A stretch of 64,000 nt of DNA from Lathyrus oleraceus (GCF_024323335.1 NC_066582.1:88594944-88658943); one strand, 5' to 3'; counted from the first letter of the stretch, positions 33,011 through 45,600 are shown. Program-made: numbers and translations. The notes: generated by a model not told the origin, from the sequence alone.

Positions 33011-33028
33011 TGGCGACTCTGCTGGGGA
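33011..33028 (+). other. Primer-binding site of Ogre copy 2
   Basis: TGGCGACTCTGCTGGGGA starts 6 nt after the LTR end at 33004. It is identical to the site at 17506. Confidence 0.85.
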
Positions 33029-33924
33029 TACCAATCCTGGTGGGTTTTGCCAACTTTTCACACTTGTTGTGTTATACTTGTTTATGACATATTTTTGGTG
33101 CAATTTGGGATTACTTTATTGTTTGTAATGCTTGAATTGCTTGATATATCAATTGCTTGCATTGCTTGGTGATCTCTGTGAGATGAGTTCTATACCCGAA
33201 CTCGAGTGCACCTTAGGATAGGAGAATGGCATAGTCTCGTCGACTTGTGTGGAGTTATTCCTTAGCAAGTTGACTTGTGAGTCCATTCACTTGGTGGAGG
33301 TCATGTTGGGATCAATAATGTCACACAAGTCATTTGTGGTTAGACATTACTCTTTCCAATATGTGCCTTAGAAGCCAAGGACCTTAGTTTACCAAGCCCA
33401 TCTTGGCCTATTTTTAGGACGTAGTGCGGAGGTCGTTCAAATGTCAGATTTGATACGATTGTTACGCGATACTACACTCATAAGAGTCTCTCTTGAGGAT
33501 ATTTTTGGAATACGAGTATTCGTTCCTCCGATAATATCCGAAAGATGGGATGATGACTATGGGAACCTCTGGTAGAACATGCTCGGCAGGTTTAAACCCT
33601 AGTACACCCCCTTTGGGTGGTTCTTAACCGAGACTCCATGCTCGTGACTCACAACAAACCCATGATTCATGGTTAATCCGTTCATATATCGTTAATATCA
33701 ATGGAACTTGGGTGTCGATACGATGTAAACCATAATCCACCAAAATGGATGATTGATATTAAGGATAATATGAGTCATCCCATGACCTTTGTCTGGTGTG
33801 CTTTGCTTGATCCTTGAGTGTGATTGTTGCATTCATGCATTCATGCATTCATCTGCATCCATATCATCAAATAAAAGAAAATTTTCAAGGAACTTAAGGG
33901 GGTTTATTTGCAAAATTTTCAGAT
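33029..33924 (+). other. Leader of Ogre copy 2
   Basis: About 900 bp of untranslated sequence between the primer site and ORF1, parallel to 17524-18426. A short TGCATTCA repeat lies just before ORF1 (about 33830-33855). No gene is seen. Confidence 0.6.
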
Positions 33925-35355
33925 ATGGAAAGACAAGAAAGGCATAGAAAGAAGTACAGCTTCAGACAACCCGATCTGAAAGAGTTAAGGAATCTGACAT
34001 CCTATGTACTAGATCCCTTGGGTTTCAAAGCTCGTTTTGGGAAGCTTCTTCCTCTTCTGACTACTCAACTTGATGAAGGGTTGATGAGTACGTTGGGGCA
34101 GTTTTATGATCCTCTGTACCATTGCTTCTCTTTTCCGGACTTTCAGCTGTTGCCTACCCTTGAGGAGTATGCTTATCTGGTGGGTATACCGATTCTGGAT
34201 CAGGTACCGTTCAGTGGCTTGGAGAGTATTCCTACTTCTCAAGAGATAGCTGACCTGTTGCACATAGATGAATCTCTGATTCAGGCTCATATGACTACCA
34301 AAGGTGGAATTCAAGGTCTCCCTTCTGAGTTCCTCATCGCTCAAGCTACTGTTTATGGGAAGGCCATGAGTGAGGATGCCTTTGAAGCCATATTTGTACT
34401 TATCATCTATGGATTGGTATTGCTCCCCAACATCGACAAATTTGTGGATGTGAATGCTATTAGGATCTTCTCTGCTCTTAATCCCGTTCCGACTCTATTG
34501 GGTGATACCTATTTCTCTTTGCATCTGAGGAATGCAAAGGGTGGTGGCGCTATTGTGTGTTGTTTGCCTCTGTTGTATAAGTGGTTTATTTCTCACTTAC
34601 CTCAGACGGTCGCTTTCAAGGAGAACAAGGGATGTCTACGGTGGTCTACGAGGCTCATGTCTCTCACTAATGACGACATCTCTTGGTATAACCGTGTATA
34701 TGATGGTGTGCAAATTATCGACTCTTGTGGTGAATTCTCCAATGTACCTTTTCTTGGTACATGTGGTGGGATTAGCTACAACCCTGTGTTGGCACGTCGT
34801 CAGCTTGTGTTCCCCCTAAAGGATAAACCTAATAACATTCTGTTAGAAGGTGTGTTCTTTCAGGAGGGTAAAGATCCCCAAGGCTTGAAGAGCAGAATGG
34901 TTCGCGCTTGGCGCAAGATCTATAGGAAAGGCAGAAGCGAGTTGGGTCCTAAGAACTGCATTGCTTTGGAGCCGTACACTGCTTGGGTAAGGAAGAGAGC
35001 GTTTGAGTATCTCATGCCTTACGATTATCCGAGACCTACACCTTTGGTTGTGGCTGGGCCTTCAACCCTCCCTAACCAAGGAGTAGAGGAGTTGAGAGAC
35101 GAAGACCTTTCACGTGCCTGGATCCGTGAAAGAGAAGAGTTGCTTCAACAGATTAAGGAGAAAGATGCTTTGATTGAGTTCCTCGAGCATCAGGTCATTG
35201 ATGATCCTGATGATGCATGGAATTCTCTACTTCCTCAGTCTTCCATGTTTTGGAAAAGGAGGTATGATCGACTCGCCAAAGAGAAGGCGAATATGGAAGC
35301 AGCCTATGAGAGAGAGGTGAAGAAGCTTCGTGCAGCTTATCTTCCGGTGTCCTGA
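33925..35355 (+). CDS. Ogre ORF1 protein (intact, 476 aa)
   Basis: This is the only intact long ORF of the element. The ATG at 33925 begins MERQERHRKKYSFRQPDLKE. The N-terminal two-thirds is a globular domain with FYDPLYHCFSFPDFQLLPT, LEEYAYLVGIPI, GGIQGLPSEFLIAQ, GLVLLPNIDKFVDVNAI and GCLRWSTRLMSLTNDD. From about residue 395 it turns into a charged coiled coil (WIREREELLQQIKEKDALIE), with a second helix near the C-terminus (LAKEKANMEAAYEREVKKL). The PTLEEYAxLVGIP stretch loosely resembles the plant mobile domain; legume homologues carry an uncharacterised domain, I believe DUF7745. ORF1 is known from Ogre elements but has no established function. It ends several codons earlier than copy 1. 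Confidence 0.85.
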   Translation: MERQERHRKKYSFRQPDLKELRNLTSYVLDPLGFKARFGKLLPLLTTQLDEGLMSTLGQFYDPLYHCFSFPDFQLLPTLEEYAYLVGIPILDQVPFSGLESIPTSQEIADLLHIDESLIQAHMTTKGGIQGLPSEFLIAQATVYGKAMSEDAFEAIFVLIIYGLVLLPNIDKFVDVNAIRIFSALNPVPTLLGDTYFSLHLRNAKGGGAIVCCLPLLYKWFISHLPQTVAFKENKGCLRWSTRLMSLTNDDISWYNRVYDGVQIIDSCGEFSNVPFLGTCGGISYNPVLARRQLVFPLKDKPNNILLEGVFFQEGKDPQGLKSRMVRAWRKIYRKGRSELGPKNCIALEPYTAWVRKRAFEYLMPYDYPRPTPLVVAGPSTLPNQGVEELRDEDLSRAWIREREELLQQIKEKDALIEFLEHQVIDDPDDAWNSLLPQSSMFWKRRYDRLAKEKANMEAAYEREVKKLRAAYLPVS

Positions 35356-35672
35356 GCTTCTAGGGATCCATAGGATGTTTATTTTCCTTTTCTCTTGTAA
35401 TAATTGACAATGCTGTACTTCTTTTCTCCGATATATTTGATGAGATATTTCCATATGCGATAAAATGCTTAATATTTTAAATTTTTTGCAAATAACACCC
35501 TAAAGTTCCTCTGAAATAAAAAGAAATCATGTGCACAAGCATTGCATGCATCATTTGCATAAGCAGGTGTTATTCTCAGCCTCTGGTCTTGTGGTCTAAC
35601 TCTGTGCTCTTCATTTATTTTAAAGACAAGCTGACTCACCGGTACTACACCAGAGCCAACTCTTCCAGATTG

Positions 35673-38600
35673 ATGGATCATCTAGAGAAAGAGAACCGTG
35701 AGCTCAAAGAGGAAGTCGCCAGACTGAGTGCTTTGATGGAGTCGTTCCTGGCTGCTCAGAATCAGTCGTCTCCAACACCTGCAACTCCTCCCCAGAGGAC
35801 AGTCATCTCTGAGATTGTCTCCTCTGCTGTGCCTTCTACCAGTGCACATTTCGCAACAGCCATGCCGTCCGGGTTTCCGTGGGGGATTCCTCCCAGCTTT
35901 ATGTCCGATATTCCTGCTCCGACCTTTGCTTCGATGCCGAATCTAGCCCGGTCCTTGTTGTTCCTCCTTCTGTCGTGCATACCGTTCCTAGGGTAGACGA
36001 CACCATCTATCATTCTGAGCCGTCTGAGGGCCCAGACGTTCATGAGAAGATGGACGCTATGAATGACCAATTTCTTGAGCTACGCAAGAAATTGAAGAAT
36101 CTTCGAGGAAAGGACCTCTTCGGCAAATCTGCTGCCGAGCTGTGTTTGGTTCCCAGTGTGAAAATTCCTGTGAAATTCAAAGTCCCTAACTTTGAGAAGT
36201 ACAAAGGGAACACCTGCCCTCTCAGCCACCTGGTCATGTATGCAAGGAAAATGTCAACTTAAACAGATAATGATCAGTTGCTCATCCATTAATTTCAAGA
36301 CAGTCTGTCCGGTGCCGCACTGCGTTGGTATATGAGTTTGGACGGTGCGAACATCCGTTCCTTCAATGATCTTGGCGAAGCTTTCGTCAAGCAGTACAAA
36401 TATAACGTGGATATGGCTCCCGATCGTGATCAGCTCAGGGCCATGTCCCAGAAGGACAAGGAAACGTTCAAAGAGTACGCCCAGAGGTGGCGAGAGTTGG
36501 CAGCTCAGGTTGTGCCTCCGCTGGAAGAGAAAGAAATGACCAAGATCTTTCTGAAGACCTTGAGCTCATTCTATTACGAGCGGATGATTGTTAGCACTCC
36601 TTCGGACTTCACCGAAATGGTGAAAATGGGGATGAGACTAGAGGAAGGAGTCCGTGAAGGACGACTAACCAAAGATGAAGGCTCTTCTACCAAACGATAT
36701 GGGGCGTTTGCGAAGAAGAAAGATGGAGAGGCACATGCTGTGCAATCCCATGTGAAATCCGGAAGACCCTCTGTGAAGAGGAAGCCTGTGCGTTCAGCCA
36801 GCAATCATCATCAGGTGGCTCATATAGCACCTGTTTTCAGAGATAATCAGCAATATCAGCACAACAATAATCAACAACCATCTCAACAATATCAGCAATA
36901 ACATCGTCCTCAACAGCAGGCCTACCAGCCTCGCAATAGTAATCAAGCCAGCACGAGTTATGAGAGGAAGAAGATCACTTTCGATTCGATTCCGATGTCA
37001 TACACAGAACTGTATCCCTCTTTGATAAAGAGAAAGTTGATTACTCCGAGAGACCCGCCAGCTATATCGGTTAACCCTCAGTGGTGGTATAAGCCTGATT
37101 TGCATTGTGTCTATCATTCAGGTGCTCCCGGTCATGATGTGGAAAATTTCTTTCCGTTGAAGACTAAGGTTTAGGACCTTATGAGGTGCGGCATTTTGAG
37201 CTTTGAAGACTCAAGTCCTAATGTTAAGAAGAACCCATTGCCCGAGCATGGGAAATCCGTTAACATGGTCCAGGGATGCCCTGGCAAGTATAAAGTCAAA
37301 TATGTCAGCCATATTCGATAGTCGGTTGTTGAGTTGCACCGTCTGCTGTGTGATTACAGTCATTTGGAGCACCATCATGATAAATTCTGAATCTGCTCTG
37401 TTAACAGATTGGGTTGTCGCCAGGTGCGCAAAGATCTTCAGGAATTACTGGACGAAGGAGTCATTGAGATCCTTCAGAACAGGAATGTTGATGAAGATGA
37501 ACCTGAGGTTAATGTGATTTCTCCGGTGTTTCGGATCCCTGAGCCTGTTGTCATTAAGTATGATGGTAGCAAGTAGAAGGTTTCTCCTTCCCTGATTATC
37601 AAACCTGCCGGTCTTGTGCCTTATTCTTCTGACAAGGCAATCCCATTCCGATACAATGCTGTTGCTGTGGAAAATGGGAAAGAAGTGTCGTTGCCTTCCT
37701 CCTCTGTTGTGAACATTGCTGATGTTAGTGGGTTGACCCGTATTGGTCGTGTGTTTTCTGCACCCCCGAAGCCTCAGGCTGTCGCTGATTCTGTTGAGCG
37801 TCCGGTTGGGAATGCGTTGAATTCTCTGAATCCGGCACCTGTTGTTAAACCCTCCTCTGTACAAAAGACTCCTGCTTCTGTTGGCCCTAGTGGCAATTTG
37901 AAATAAGACTGTGATGAGATGCTGAAGCTCATCAAGAAGAGTGAGTACAGTGTTGTAGATCAGCTTCTACAAACACCATCCAAGATCTTCGTGCTGTCAT
38001 TACTTCTGAATTCAAAACCGCATAGAGAGGCTCTGCAGAAAGTCTTGGATGTGGCATATGTTGATCACGATGTCACAATAGAACAGTTTGATAGCATTGT
38101 TGCAAACATTACTGCTTGTAACACTTTGAGTTTCTGTGACTCTGATCTCCCTGAGGAGGGAAGAAACCACAACCTGGCATTACACATTTCTATGAATTGC
38201 AAAGACGACGCCATGTCCAACGTGCTAGTGGACACTGGGTCATCCCTGAATGTATTGTCGAAATCCACTCTCTCTAGACTTTCATTTCAAGGGCCTCCCA
38301 TGAGGCAAAATGGAGTTGTTGTGAAAGCTTTTGATGGGTCGCGTAAGACCGTGATTGGGGAAGTTGATCTCCCAATCAAGATTGGACCAAGTGATTTCCA
38401 GGTTACCTTTCAAGCTATGGATATCCACCCATCTTATAGCTGTCTCTTAGGCAGACCATGGATTCACGAGGCTGGCGCCGTGACATCCACCCTACACCAG
38501 AAGCTGAAATTTGTTAAGAACAAGAAACTGGTTGTGGTAGGGGGAGAAAAGGCTCTCCTGGTTAGCCACTTGTCTTCCTTCTCATACATAGATGTTGAGG

Positions 38601-38962
38601 ATGAAGTTGGAACTCCTTTCCAAGCTTTATCTATAGCCGAGCCTGTTGAGAAGAGAACTCCTTCATTTGCTTCCTATCGAGATGCGAAGCTGGCCATTGA
38701 ATGTGGTGCAGTTGTTGGTCTAGGAAAAATGATCGAGCTTGAAGACAACAAGTCTCGGGCTGGCATTGGCTTTTCTTCTGGAGTCTTCAACGAGAAAGGG
38801 CTGTTCAAGAGTGGAGGTTTCATCCACACTGGTCAGAGTGAGGAAGCTGCTGCTATTCTGGAAAAGGATGCAGAGGATTCTGACAATTTTGTCATCCCTG
38901 GGGGGATCTGCAACAATTGGGTCGCTGTGGATGTTCCTACAGTTATCCATAAATCAAAGTAA
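35673..38962 (+). pseudogene. Ogre gag-pro, copy 2 (frameshift and eight nonsense codons)
   Basis: It is homologous along its length to 20209-23454. The start at 35673 opens a coiled coil (HLEKENRELKEEVARL). A 1-bp deletion near 35940 shifts the frame relative to copy 1. Stops follow at 36260, 36290, 36899, 37172, 37319, 37388, 37574 and 37904. The last segment, 37919-38962, is open and holds the aspartic protease active site DTGSS (from 38231), VVKAFDGSR, CLLGRPWIHEAGA, and the glycine-rich SRAGIGFSSG tail. The zinc-knuckle variant is retained. The frame meets a stop at 38960 that is removed if the intron at 38959-39226 is spliced. Confidence 0.85.
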
Positions 38963-39226
38963 TAATCACTTTGTTTAAAAACCCTTCTCCCATGCCAAAA
39001 GGAGAAGTGATGACATTGTTGGCAACATTTATACAATGATATTTTTCATTCAATAAATTCATGTTAAATGTTTGTTTTTCCAATTGTTTTCCCTTTTCGC
39101 TTTTTTGCATGAAATTGGTGATCACAAAAAACCCTAAAAACAAAAATAAAAGCAATCTTTTCATCTGCATAATGATTGTCTTGTTTGATTTCTAAAAAGC
39201 TTTTCATATCCAAAATCATTATGCAG
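38959..39226 (+). other. Ogre intron between protease and RT (268 nt, GT-AG)
   Basis: The donor GTAATA at 38959 overlaps the protease stop codon. The acceptor is TTATGCAG ending at 39226. Removing 268 nt joins the last two bases of the protease exon to the first base of the RT exon, so the junction is phase 2 and the RT frame follows without a stop. An intron at this position is a documented Ogre feature. Its preservation while gag-pro is riddled with stops suggests damage after the last round of movement. Confidence 0.8.
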
Positions 39227-39227
39227 G

Positions 39228-41284
39228 TTGTTAATCAAACCCATTGAACATAATGATCCACCGCCATCTCCCAATTTTGAATTCCCTATATTCGAGGCAG
39301 AGGAAGATGATCTTGAAGAGATTCCTGATGAGATTACCCGTCTTCTTGAGCAGGAAGAGAAGATCATTCGGCTGCATCTTGAGTATCTGGAAACAGTCAA
39401 CTTGGGATCTGAGGATTGTGTTCGAATAGTGAAGATTGGGGCACTCCTGGAAGGGTCTGTTAAGAAGGGGTTGATCGAATTGCTACGAGAATATTCCGAT
39501 ATCTTCGCTTGGTCGTATGAAGACATGCCAGGTCTCAATATAGATATTGTGCAACATTTCCTGCCTTTGAAGCCTGAGTGCGTGCCTGTGAAGCAGAAGC
39601 TCAGAAGAACTCATCCTGATATGGCAGTGAAGATCAAAGAGGAAGTTCATAAGCAAATTGATACGGGGTTTCTGGTGACTTCTACATATCCTCAATGGGT
39701 GGCCAATATTGTGCCCGTGCCTAAGAAAGACGGAAAAGTCCAGATGTGGGTGGATTACCGTGATTTGAATAAAGCTAGTCCGAAAGATGATTTCCCTCTA
39801 CCACACATTGATATGTTGGTAGACAATACAGCTAAATTCAACATCTTCTCCTTTATGGACGGATTTTTCGGATATAATCAGATCAAGATGGCACCCGAGG
39901 ATATGGAGAAGACAACATTCATCACACCTTGGGGAACATTCTGTTATCGAGTGATGCCTTTCGGTTTGAAGAACGCCGGAGCCACGTATCAACGAGCTAT
40001 GACTACCTTGTTTCATGATATGATGCACAAGGAGATTGAGGTCTATGTTGATGATATGATTGCTAAGTCACGAACGGAAGTTGAACATGTAGAGCATTTG
40101 TTGAAGCTTTTTCAGTGTTTGAGGAAGTTCAAGCTTCGTCTGAATCCCAACAAATGTACATTTGGAGTCCGTTCTGGCAAGTTATTGGGCTTTGTTGTCA
40201 GCGAAAGAGGTATTGAGGTTGATCCTGCAAAGGTCAAAGCAATACAAGAGATGCCTGCGCCCAAAACTGAGAAGCAAGTTCGAGGTTTTCTTGGCCGCTT
40301 GAACAATATTTCCAGATTTATATCCCACATGACTGCCACATGTGCACCGATATTCAAGCTCCTCCGGAAAGATCAGTCTCATGATTGGACCGAGGATTGC
40401 CAGAAAGCTTTCGATAGTATCAAGGAGTATCTGTCTGAACCTCCGATCTTGTCTCCGCCTGTAGAAGGAAGACCTTTGATCATGTATCTGACAGTTCTTG
40501 AAGACTCCATGGGTTGTGTCCTTGGTCAGCAAGACGAATTCGGGAAGAAAGAATGTGCTATCTACTACCTAAGTAAGAAGTTCACTGATTGTGAGTCTCG
40601 ATACTCAATGCTTGAGAAGACATGCTGTGCTTTGGCTTGGTCTGCTAAGCGTTTACGCCAGTACATGATAAATCATACAACTTGGTTAATATCCAGAATG
40701 GATCCAATCAAGTACATCTTCGAGAAGCCTGCTTTAACCGGGAGGATTGCCCGTTGGCAGATGTTGTTGTCTGAGTATGATATCGAGTATCGAGCTCAGA
40801 AGGCCATTAAAGGTAGTATTTTGGCTGACCACTTGGCACACCAGCCGATTGAAGATCATCAATCAGTTCAATACGACTTCCCAGATGAGGAGATTCTGTA
40901 TTTGAAGATGAAAGATTATGATGAGCCTACACTCGATGAAGGGCCAGAGCCTGGTTCCAGATGGAGTATGGTATTTGATGGCGCTGTAAATCAGTACGGA
41001 AATGGTATTGGGGCAGTGATCATTACTCCTCAGGGCACACATATTCCGTTTACAACAAGGCTAACTTTCAAATGCACAAATAATATGGCTGAGTATGAGG
41101 CCTATATTATGGGATTGGAAGAATGCATTGATCTGAGGATCAAGCATCTCGATGTGTATGGTGATTCGGCCCTCGTTGTCAATCAGATTATGCGAGGAGA
41201 ATTTCAACGTTCTTTACTGAGGTTGATTTTCATCATATTCCTCAAGAGGATAATCGGATGGCAGAAGTTCTTGCTACACTTGCT
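39228..41284 (+). CDS. Ogre reverse transcriptase, Ty3 RNase H and archaeal-type RNase H
   Basis: This exon is open for 650 codons without an internal ATG start, as expected for a spliced exon of the polyprotein. Order: acidic linker (EEDDLEEIPDEITRLLEQEE), RT (VPVPKKDGKVQMWVDYRDLN, FSFMDGFFGYNQI, YVDD at 40044-40055, residue about 273), Ty3 RNase H (about residues 415-545; LIMYLTVLEDSMGCVLGQ, YYLSKKFTDCESRYSMLEK), then a second, archaeal-type RNase H (WSMVFDGAVN with Asp encoded at 40977, CTNNMAEYEAY, VYGDSALVVNQI). Beyond about 41205 the frame shifts after a deletion. The true tail of the domain (HHIPQEDNRMAE) continues in another frame and ends in TAA at 41285. Reverse transcription and RNA removal are lineage functions; the protein here is probably inactive. 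Confidence 0.88.
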
Positions 41285-41287
41285 TAA

Positions 41288-42639
41288 ATGATTATGGTCA
41301 AGTATTGGAATGAAGTTCCCAATATCACCGTGATGCGCCTGGATAGACCAGCTCACGTGTTTGCAGTTGAAGAAGTACAAGATGATAAGCCATGGTATCA
41401 CGACATCAAGTGTTTCCTCCAGAACCAGGTTTACCCGCCTGGGGCATCTGTGAAAGATAGGAAAACTTTGAGAAGATTGTCAGGTAGTTTCTACCTCAAT
41501 GGCGAAGTGTTGTATAAGAGAAATTTTGACATAGTTCTGCTCAGATGCGTGGATAGACACGAAGCAGACCTGTTGATGACTGAGGTCCATGAGGGTTCAT
41601 TTGGTACTCATTCCAATGGACATGCCATGGCTAGAAAGATGTTGGGAGCAGGCTACTATTGGCTGACAATGGAGTCTGACTGCTGCAAATATGTGAAGAA
41701 ATGCCACAAGTGTCAGATTTATGCGGACAAGATTCATATCCCTCCAACACTTCTGAATGTGATCTCATCACCATGGCCTTTCTCTATGTGGGGAATCGAC
41801 ATGATTGGCATGATTGAACCGAAAGCGTCCAACGGACACAGGTTTATTCTCGTAGCAATTGATTACTTCACCAAATGGGTTGAAGCCGCATCATATGCGA
41901 ATGTGACCAGGCAGGTGGTCGTAAAGTTTATCAAGAATCAGCTCATATGCCGCTATGGTGTGCCTGATAAGATCATTATTGATAATGGATCTAACTTGAA
42001 CAACAAGATGATGGACGTGTTGTGTAGCGAGTTCAAGATTGCACACCATAATTCTTCTCCTTACAGACCCAAGATGAATGGGGCTGTTGAAGCTGCTAAC
42101 AAGAATATCAAGAAGATTATCCAGAAGATGGTTGTCACGTACAAAGATTGGCACGAGATTCTGCCATTTGCTTTGCATGGATATCGTACATCCGTCCGCA
42201 CCTCAACAGGGGCAACCCCTTTCTCTCTTGTTTACGGCATGGAGGCTGTACTCCCAGTAGAGGTGGAAATCCCATCAATGAGAGTCTTGATGGAGGCCAA
42301 GTTGACTGATGCTGAATGGATTCAGAGTCGTTATGACCAGTTGAATTTGATAGAAGAGAAGAGATTGACTGCCATGTGTCATGGTCAGTTATATCAGCAG
42401 AGAATGAAGAAGGCATTCGATAAGAAGGTCAAGCCTCGTGTGTTCCGAGAAGGTGACCTTGTGCTCAAGAAAGTCTTGTCTTTCGCGCCCGATTCTAGGG
42501 GAAAGTGGACTCCAAATTACGAGGTCCATATGTTGTCAAGCGAGCCTTTTCAGGCGGTGCTTTGATGCTTACAACTATGGATGGGGAGGATTTCACTTGT
42601 CCTGTGAATTCAGATGCAGTCAAGAAATACTTTTCCTAA
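41288..42639 (+). CDS. Ogre integrase (C-terminal frameshift)
   Basis: The reading frame from ATG 41288 runs to 42565. It is the continuation of the polyprotein after a nonsense codon at 41285-41287, so the ATG is not the natural start. The HHCC zinc finger uses His101, His108, Cys139 and Cys142 of this frame. The catalytic core has Asp171 (WGIDMIG), Asp232 (IIDNGSN) and Glu268 (GAVEAANK), a D,D(35)E spacing. The GPY-like C-terminal region is shifted by a 1-bp loss near 42522, after which the expected end (TAA at 42637-42639) lies in another phase. No chromodomain is visible, as usual for Tat elements. Confidence 0.87.
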
Positions 42640-45600
42640 AAATAAAAACAGAATAGCTCACTAAGTTGAAAACCCGAAAGGGCGGCTTAGGCAAAAATGA
42701 GCGTCTCGGTGGTTTGAAAACCCGAAAGGGCGATCCAGGCAAAAATTAGAGACATGAAAAAAAACGAATATTTGTATCCCGCTAGATTGAGTACCTCACC
42801 CTGGGGCAATCTAGGCAAAAAATAGGGATTTGGCAAGTAACTGCATCTTGACAAGACTGTGTTCTACATCTGTCATCCGTAAAAAATTCTTGTTCATTCA
42901 TCGTCAACTGAAGCTTCGAATACATCGAATCCGGAATTGGTGGAGAAATGGTGATTATGTTCAATGTAGCCCTTTCCAATATATATCACCAATTTCAAAT
43001 TTGTAAAGATTTATGGAGTCTTGCCATTTGCAGGCTACCATTCCATCAAATAAAGTTGAGCCTTTATCCAATTATTTGCACTCTTATTTGTTTCTATTTA
43101 ACAAATGTTTTTCATGTTTTAATTGATTAAATATCATTGTTTTCAAAATAAACAAATTTTTCACAAATTGTTTTTAAACAAAGTGAACATTCACAATGAT
43201 CAAAAGATACTTAGGAGATCCTCAGTGCTCTCCCAAGGGTGGTATGATTCCCAACAGGGTAAGACATTTGTTCATATCCCTGGCATTTGATTGTATCCTT
43301 TTCCTCTGGAACCTTTTGTGGTTTTTCTCTCGAGCAGGTTGCCTTTCTTGGCTTTGTTCCCTCGCCAGAGTGTTGAGGCGGTTTATTTACACTCCAGATC
43401 TCCAACAGAGCAGTAATTTTCTCCCCTCGGGTGTGTTCTCTCTGGACGATTGGATTTGGTGATTTCTTCCTCAGCGAAGTCGTTGGAGCAGTAGTCTTCC
43501 CTTTATCCATCAGATATACTCTCCGGTAGAGCTGCTCATGTGGTAGAAGTGGTCTCGTATTAACTCATATCTTCGGTTGGAATGTTCATTGATTCCTCCC
43601 CTAGGAAGAGCAGTGGTGCTTCTCTCTTCAGCAGACATGTACCCTTTTTGAAGGTTCAGTATTTGGTGGTCGATCCCCAGATTTCCTTCATTTCCTCAGA
43701 TAGATGCCCTGCCGAGATATTGCTGTTTCCTGGCATATCTAAATCCCCAACTAAGAGTGATTGGTCTGTTGGATCTTATCTGTGATGATGTTATCCCCTT
43801 CAGAGATATTGATGTTTCTCTGATCCGCAGCAGAGTTTTGGTGATGAATTTGATCAGTGATAGTTCATCCCCAAGAAGAGTTGTTGGTATGGTGGATCTT
43901 ACCTGTGTTGACGGTTTCCCGAATCAGAGTGGCTTTTGTGGCAGATTCTACTTGCACAATTAAGCACTTCTCCCCAGCTGAGGGTGATGAGTCATCCCTG
44001 CGGAGATTTTTTGTGATTTCACTGCCTTTCCAACAGAGTTACAGTTGCGGTAGTTTATGCCTGTGCATTGATTCTTTTCTCTAGGAGAGATGGATGGTTC
44101 AGCCCAGAGTGGTATGCTTGTTGATGTATTCATCATTTATCCCTACAGCAGAGTGACGACCTTTTCTCCTCAGCAGAGCGTGATCTCCTTGGCGAGTTTG
44201 GTGCTTGGTGTTTATTTCACCAGTTTCCTCTTATATCTCAGTGGAATTCCCCAGTAGAGTTGCAGTTGGATTCCCCGGTAGAGTTGCTACAGTGTCCCCA
44301 GTAGAGTTGCTTGTGTGGCAAATTCTACTCGTGCATTATGTCCTCCTCATCAGTGTTTGCCTGTGCAGTGGACTCTTTTCTCTAGCCGGATTGATTGATG
44401 ATCCATCACTCAGAGATTTTGTGATTTCCTGATATCTCTGTTTCTCCAGCAAGATCTTCGCTTCTTAGCATCTCGGATCTCCAGTAGATTAGATACTCTC
44501 CATTGGATTTCCTGGCTTTCTCTCTTGAGATGTAGTACCGGATGTTTGATTCCTGGACCTGTTTGTGTTAGATATGTCTGTTTGTCAGCATTCATCATAC
44601 ATAAACCACGCATATACATGCATACTTATAACATTTAGATATTCATGTTGCATCTTTTGCCATATACCTTTTGTTTGTTGTCTCCTGCTATCTGGTGGAT
44701 ATACATCTCCCCAAGCAGATGGGTGTGTCTGACCCTTCAATATAGAGTCATCCCCTTAAGCAGAGAGTGTCATCTTTCATGCCATTTCCCCACTGAGTTC
44801 TATCCTCGTGGATGACGGTTGCTTCCGTTTCCTCCCAATACACATATTGGGATGGGTCTCCCTATTGAGTTATATCCTCATTAGGATGAGTCTTGATTCA
44901 GTTCGCCTTTTTGGTTTGATCCTAAATTGGCCCTTCGAGACTGTTTTGGTGTTCCTCAGTAAGGTCGCCAATATTGTTCACCTTATCCTTAGTGGATCTT
45001 TATGGTTTTCTACCCAGTAACCGGTAGTTGTAAATCCTACTTTTCATCCCCTAGCAGAGGTAACCTTTGTGGTTCATTCTGGTTGATGGTGGATTTTGTG
45101 GTCTTCTACCCAGTATTCGGTAGTCGTAAATCCTATTGTTTCCCTCCCCATCGGAGTTTGTGCTTTCCCGTGGTATAAATGAATATTTGCTCAGTAAACA
45201 GCAATCCTTCATCTTATCCCCGATTGAGTTTGTGGTTTTCTACCCAGTATTCGGTAGATGTAATCTCCCTTCTTGATGGTTATCTTCATCCAGTATTCGA
45301 TGTTGATGTTCCCTCTTTTACCTGGATAATTGCCGTATGCTTGCAATTTATCCCCAGCGAGTCATCTTTCGTCTACCTTGTTGTTGTTGGTAACGATTTG
45401 TTTCTCCGTTTCGGATGATTTATCCTTTATTAACCCAATAGTCGGTTGTGGATAATCTTCCATGCGAGTTTACTATCTATGTTGTGACGGCAATACATAG
45501 TATATCTCATGCACTCTCTGGTCGAGTCCTTTGGTTTTTCTCCAGTTGAGTATGTTTCTCCCCTTGCAGAGTTAACCCTTGTTGTTCATCCTAATCAATG

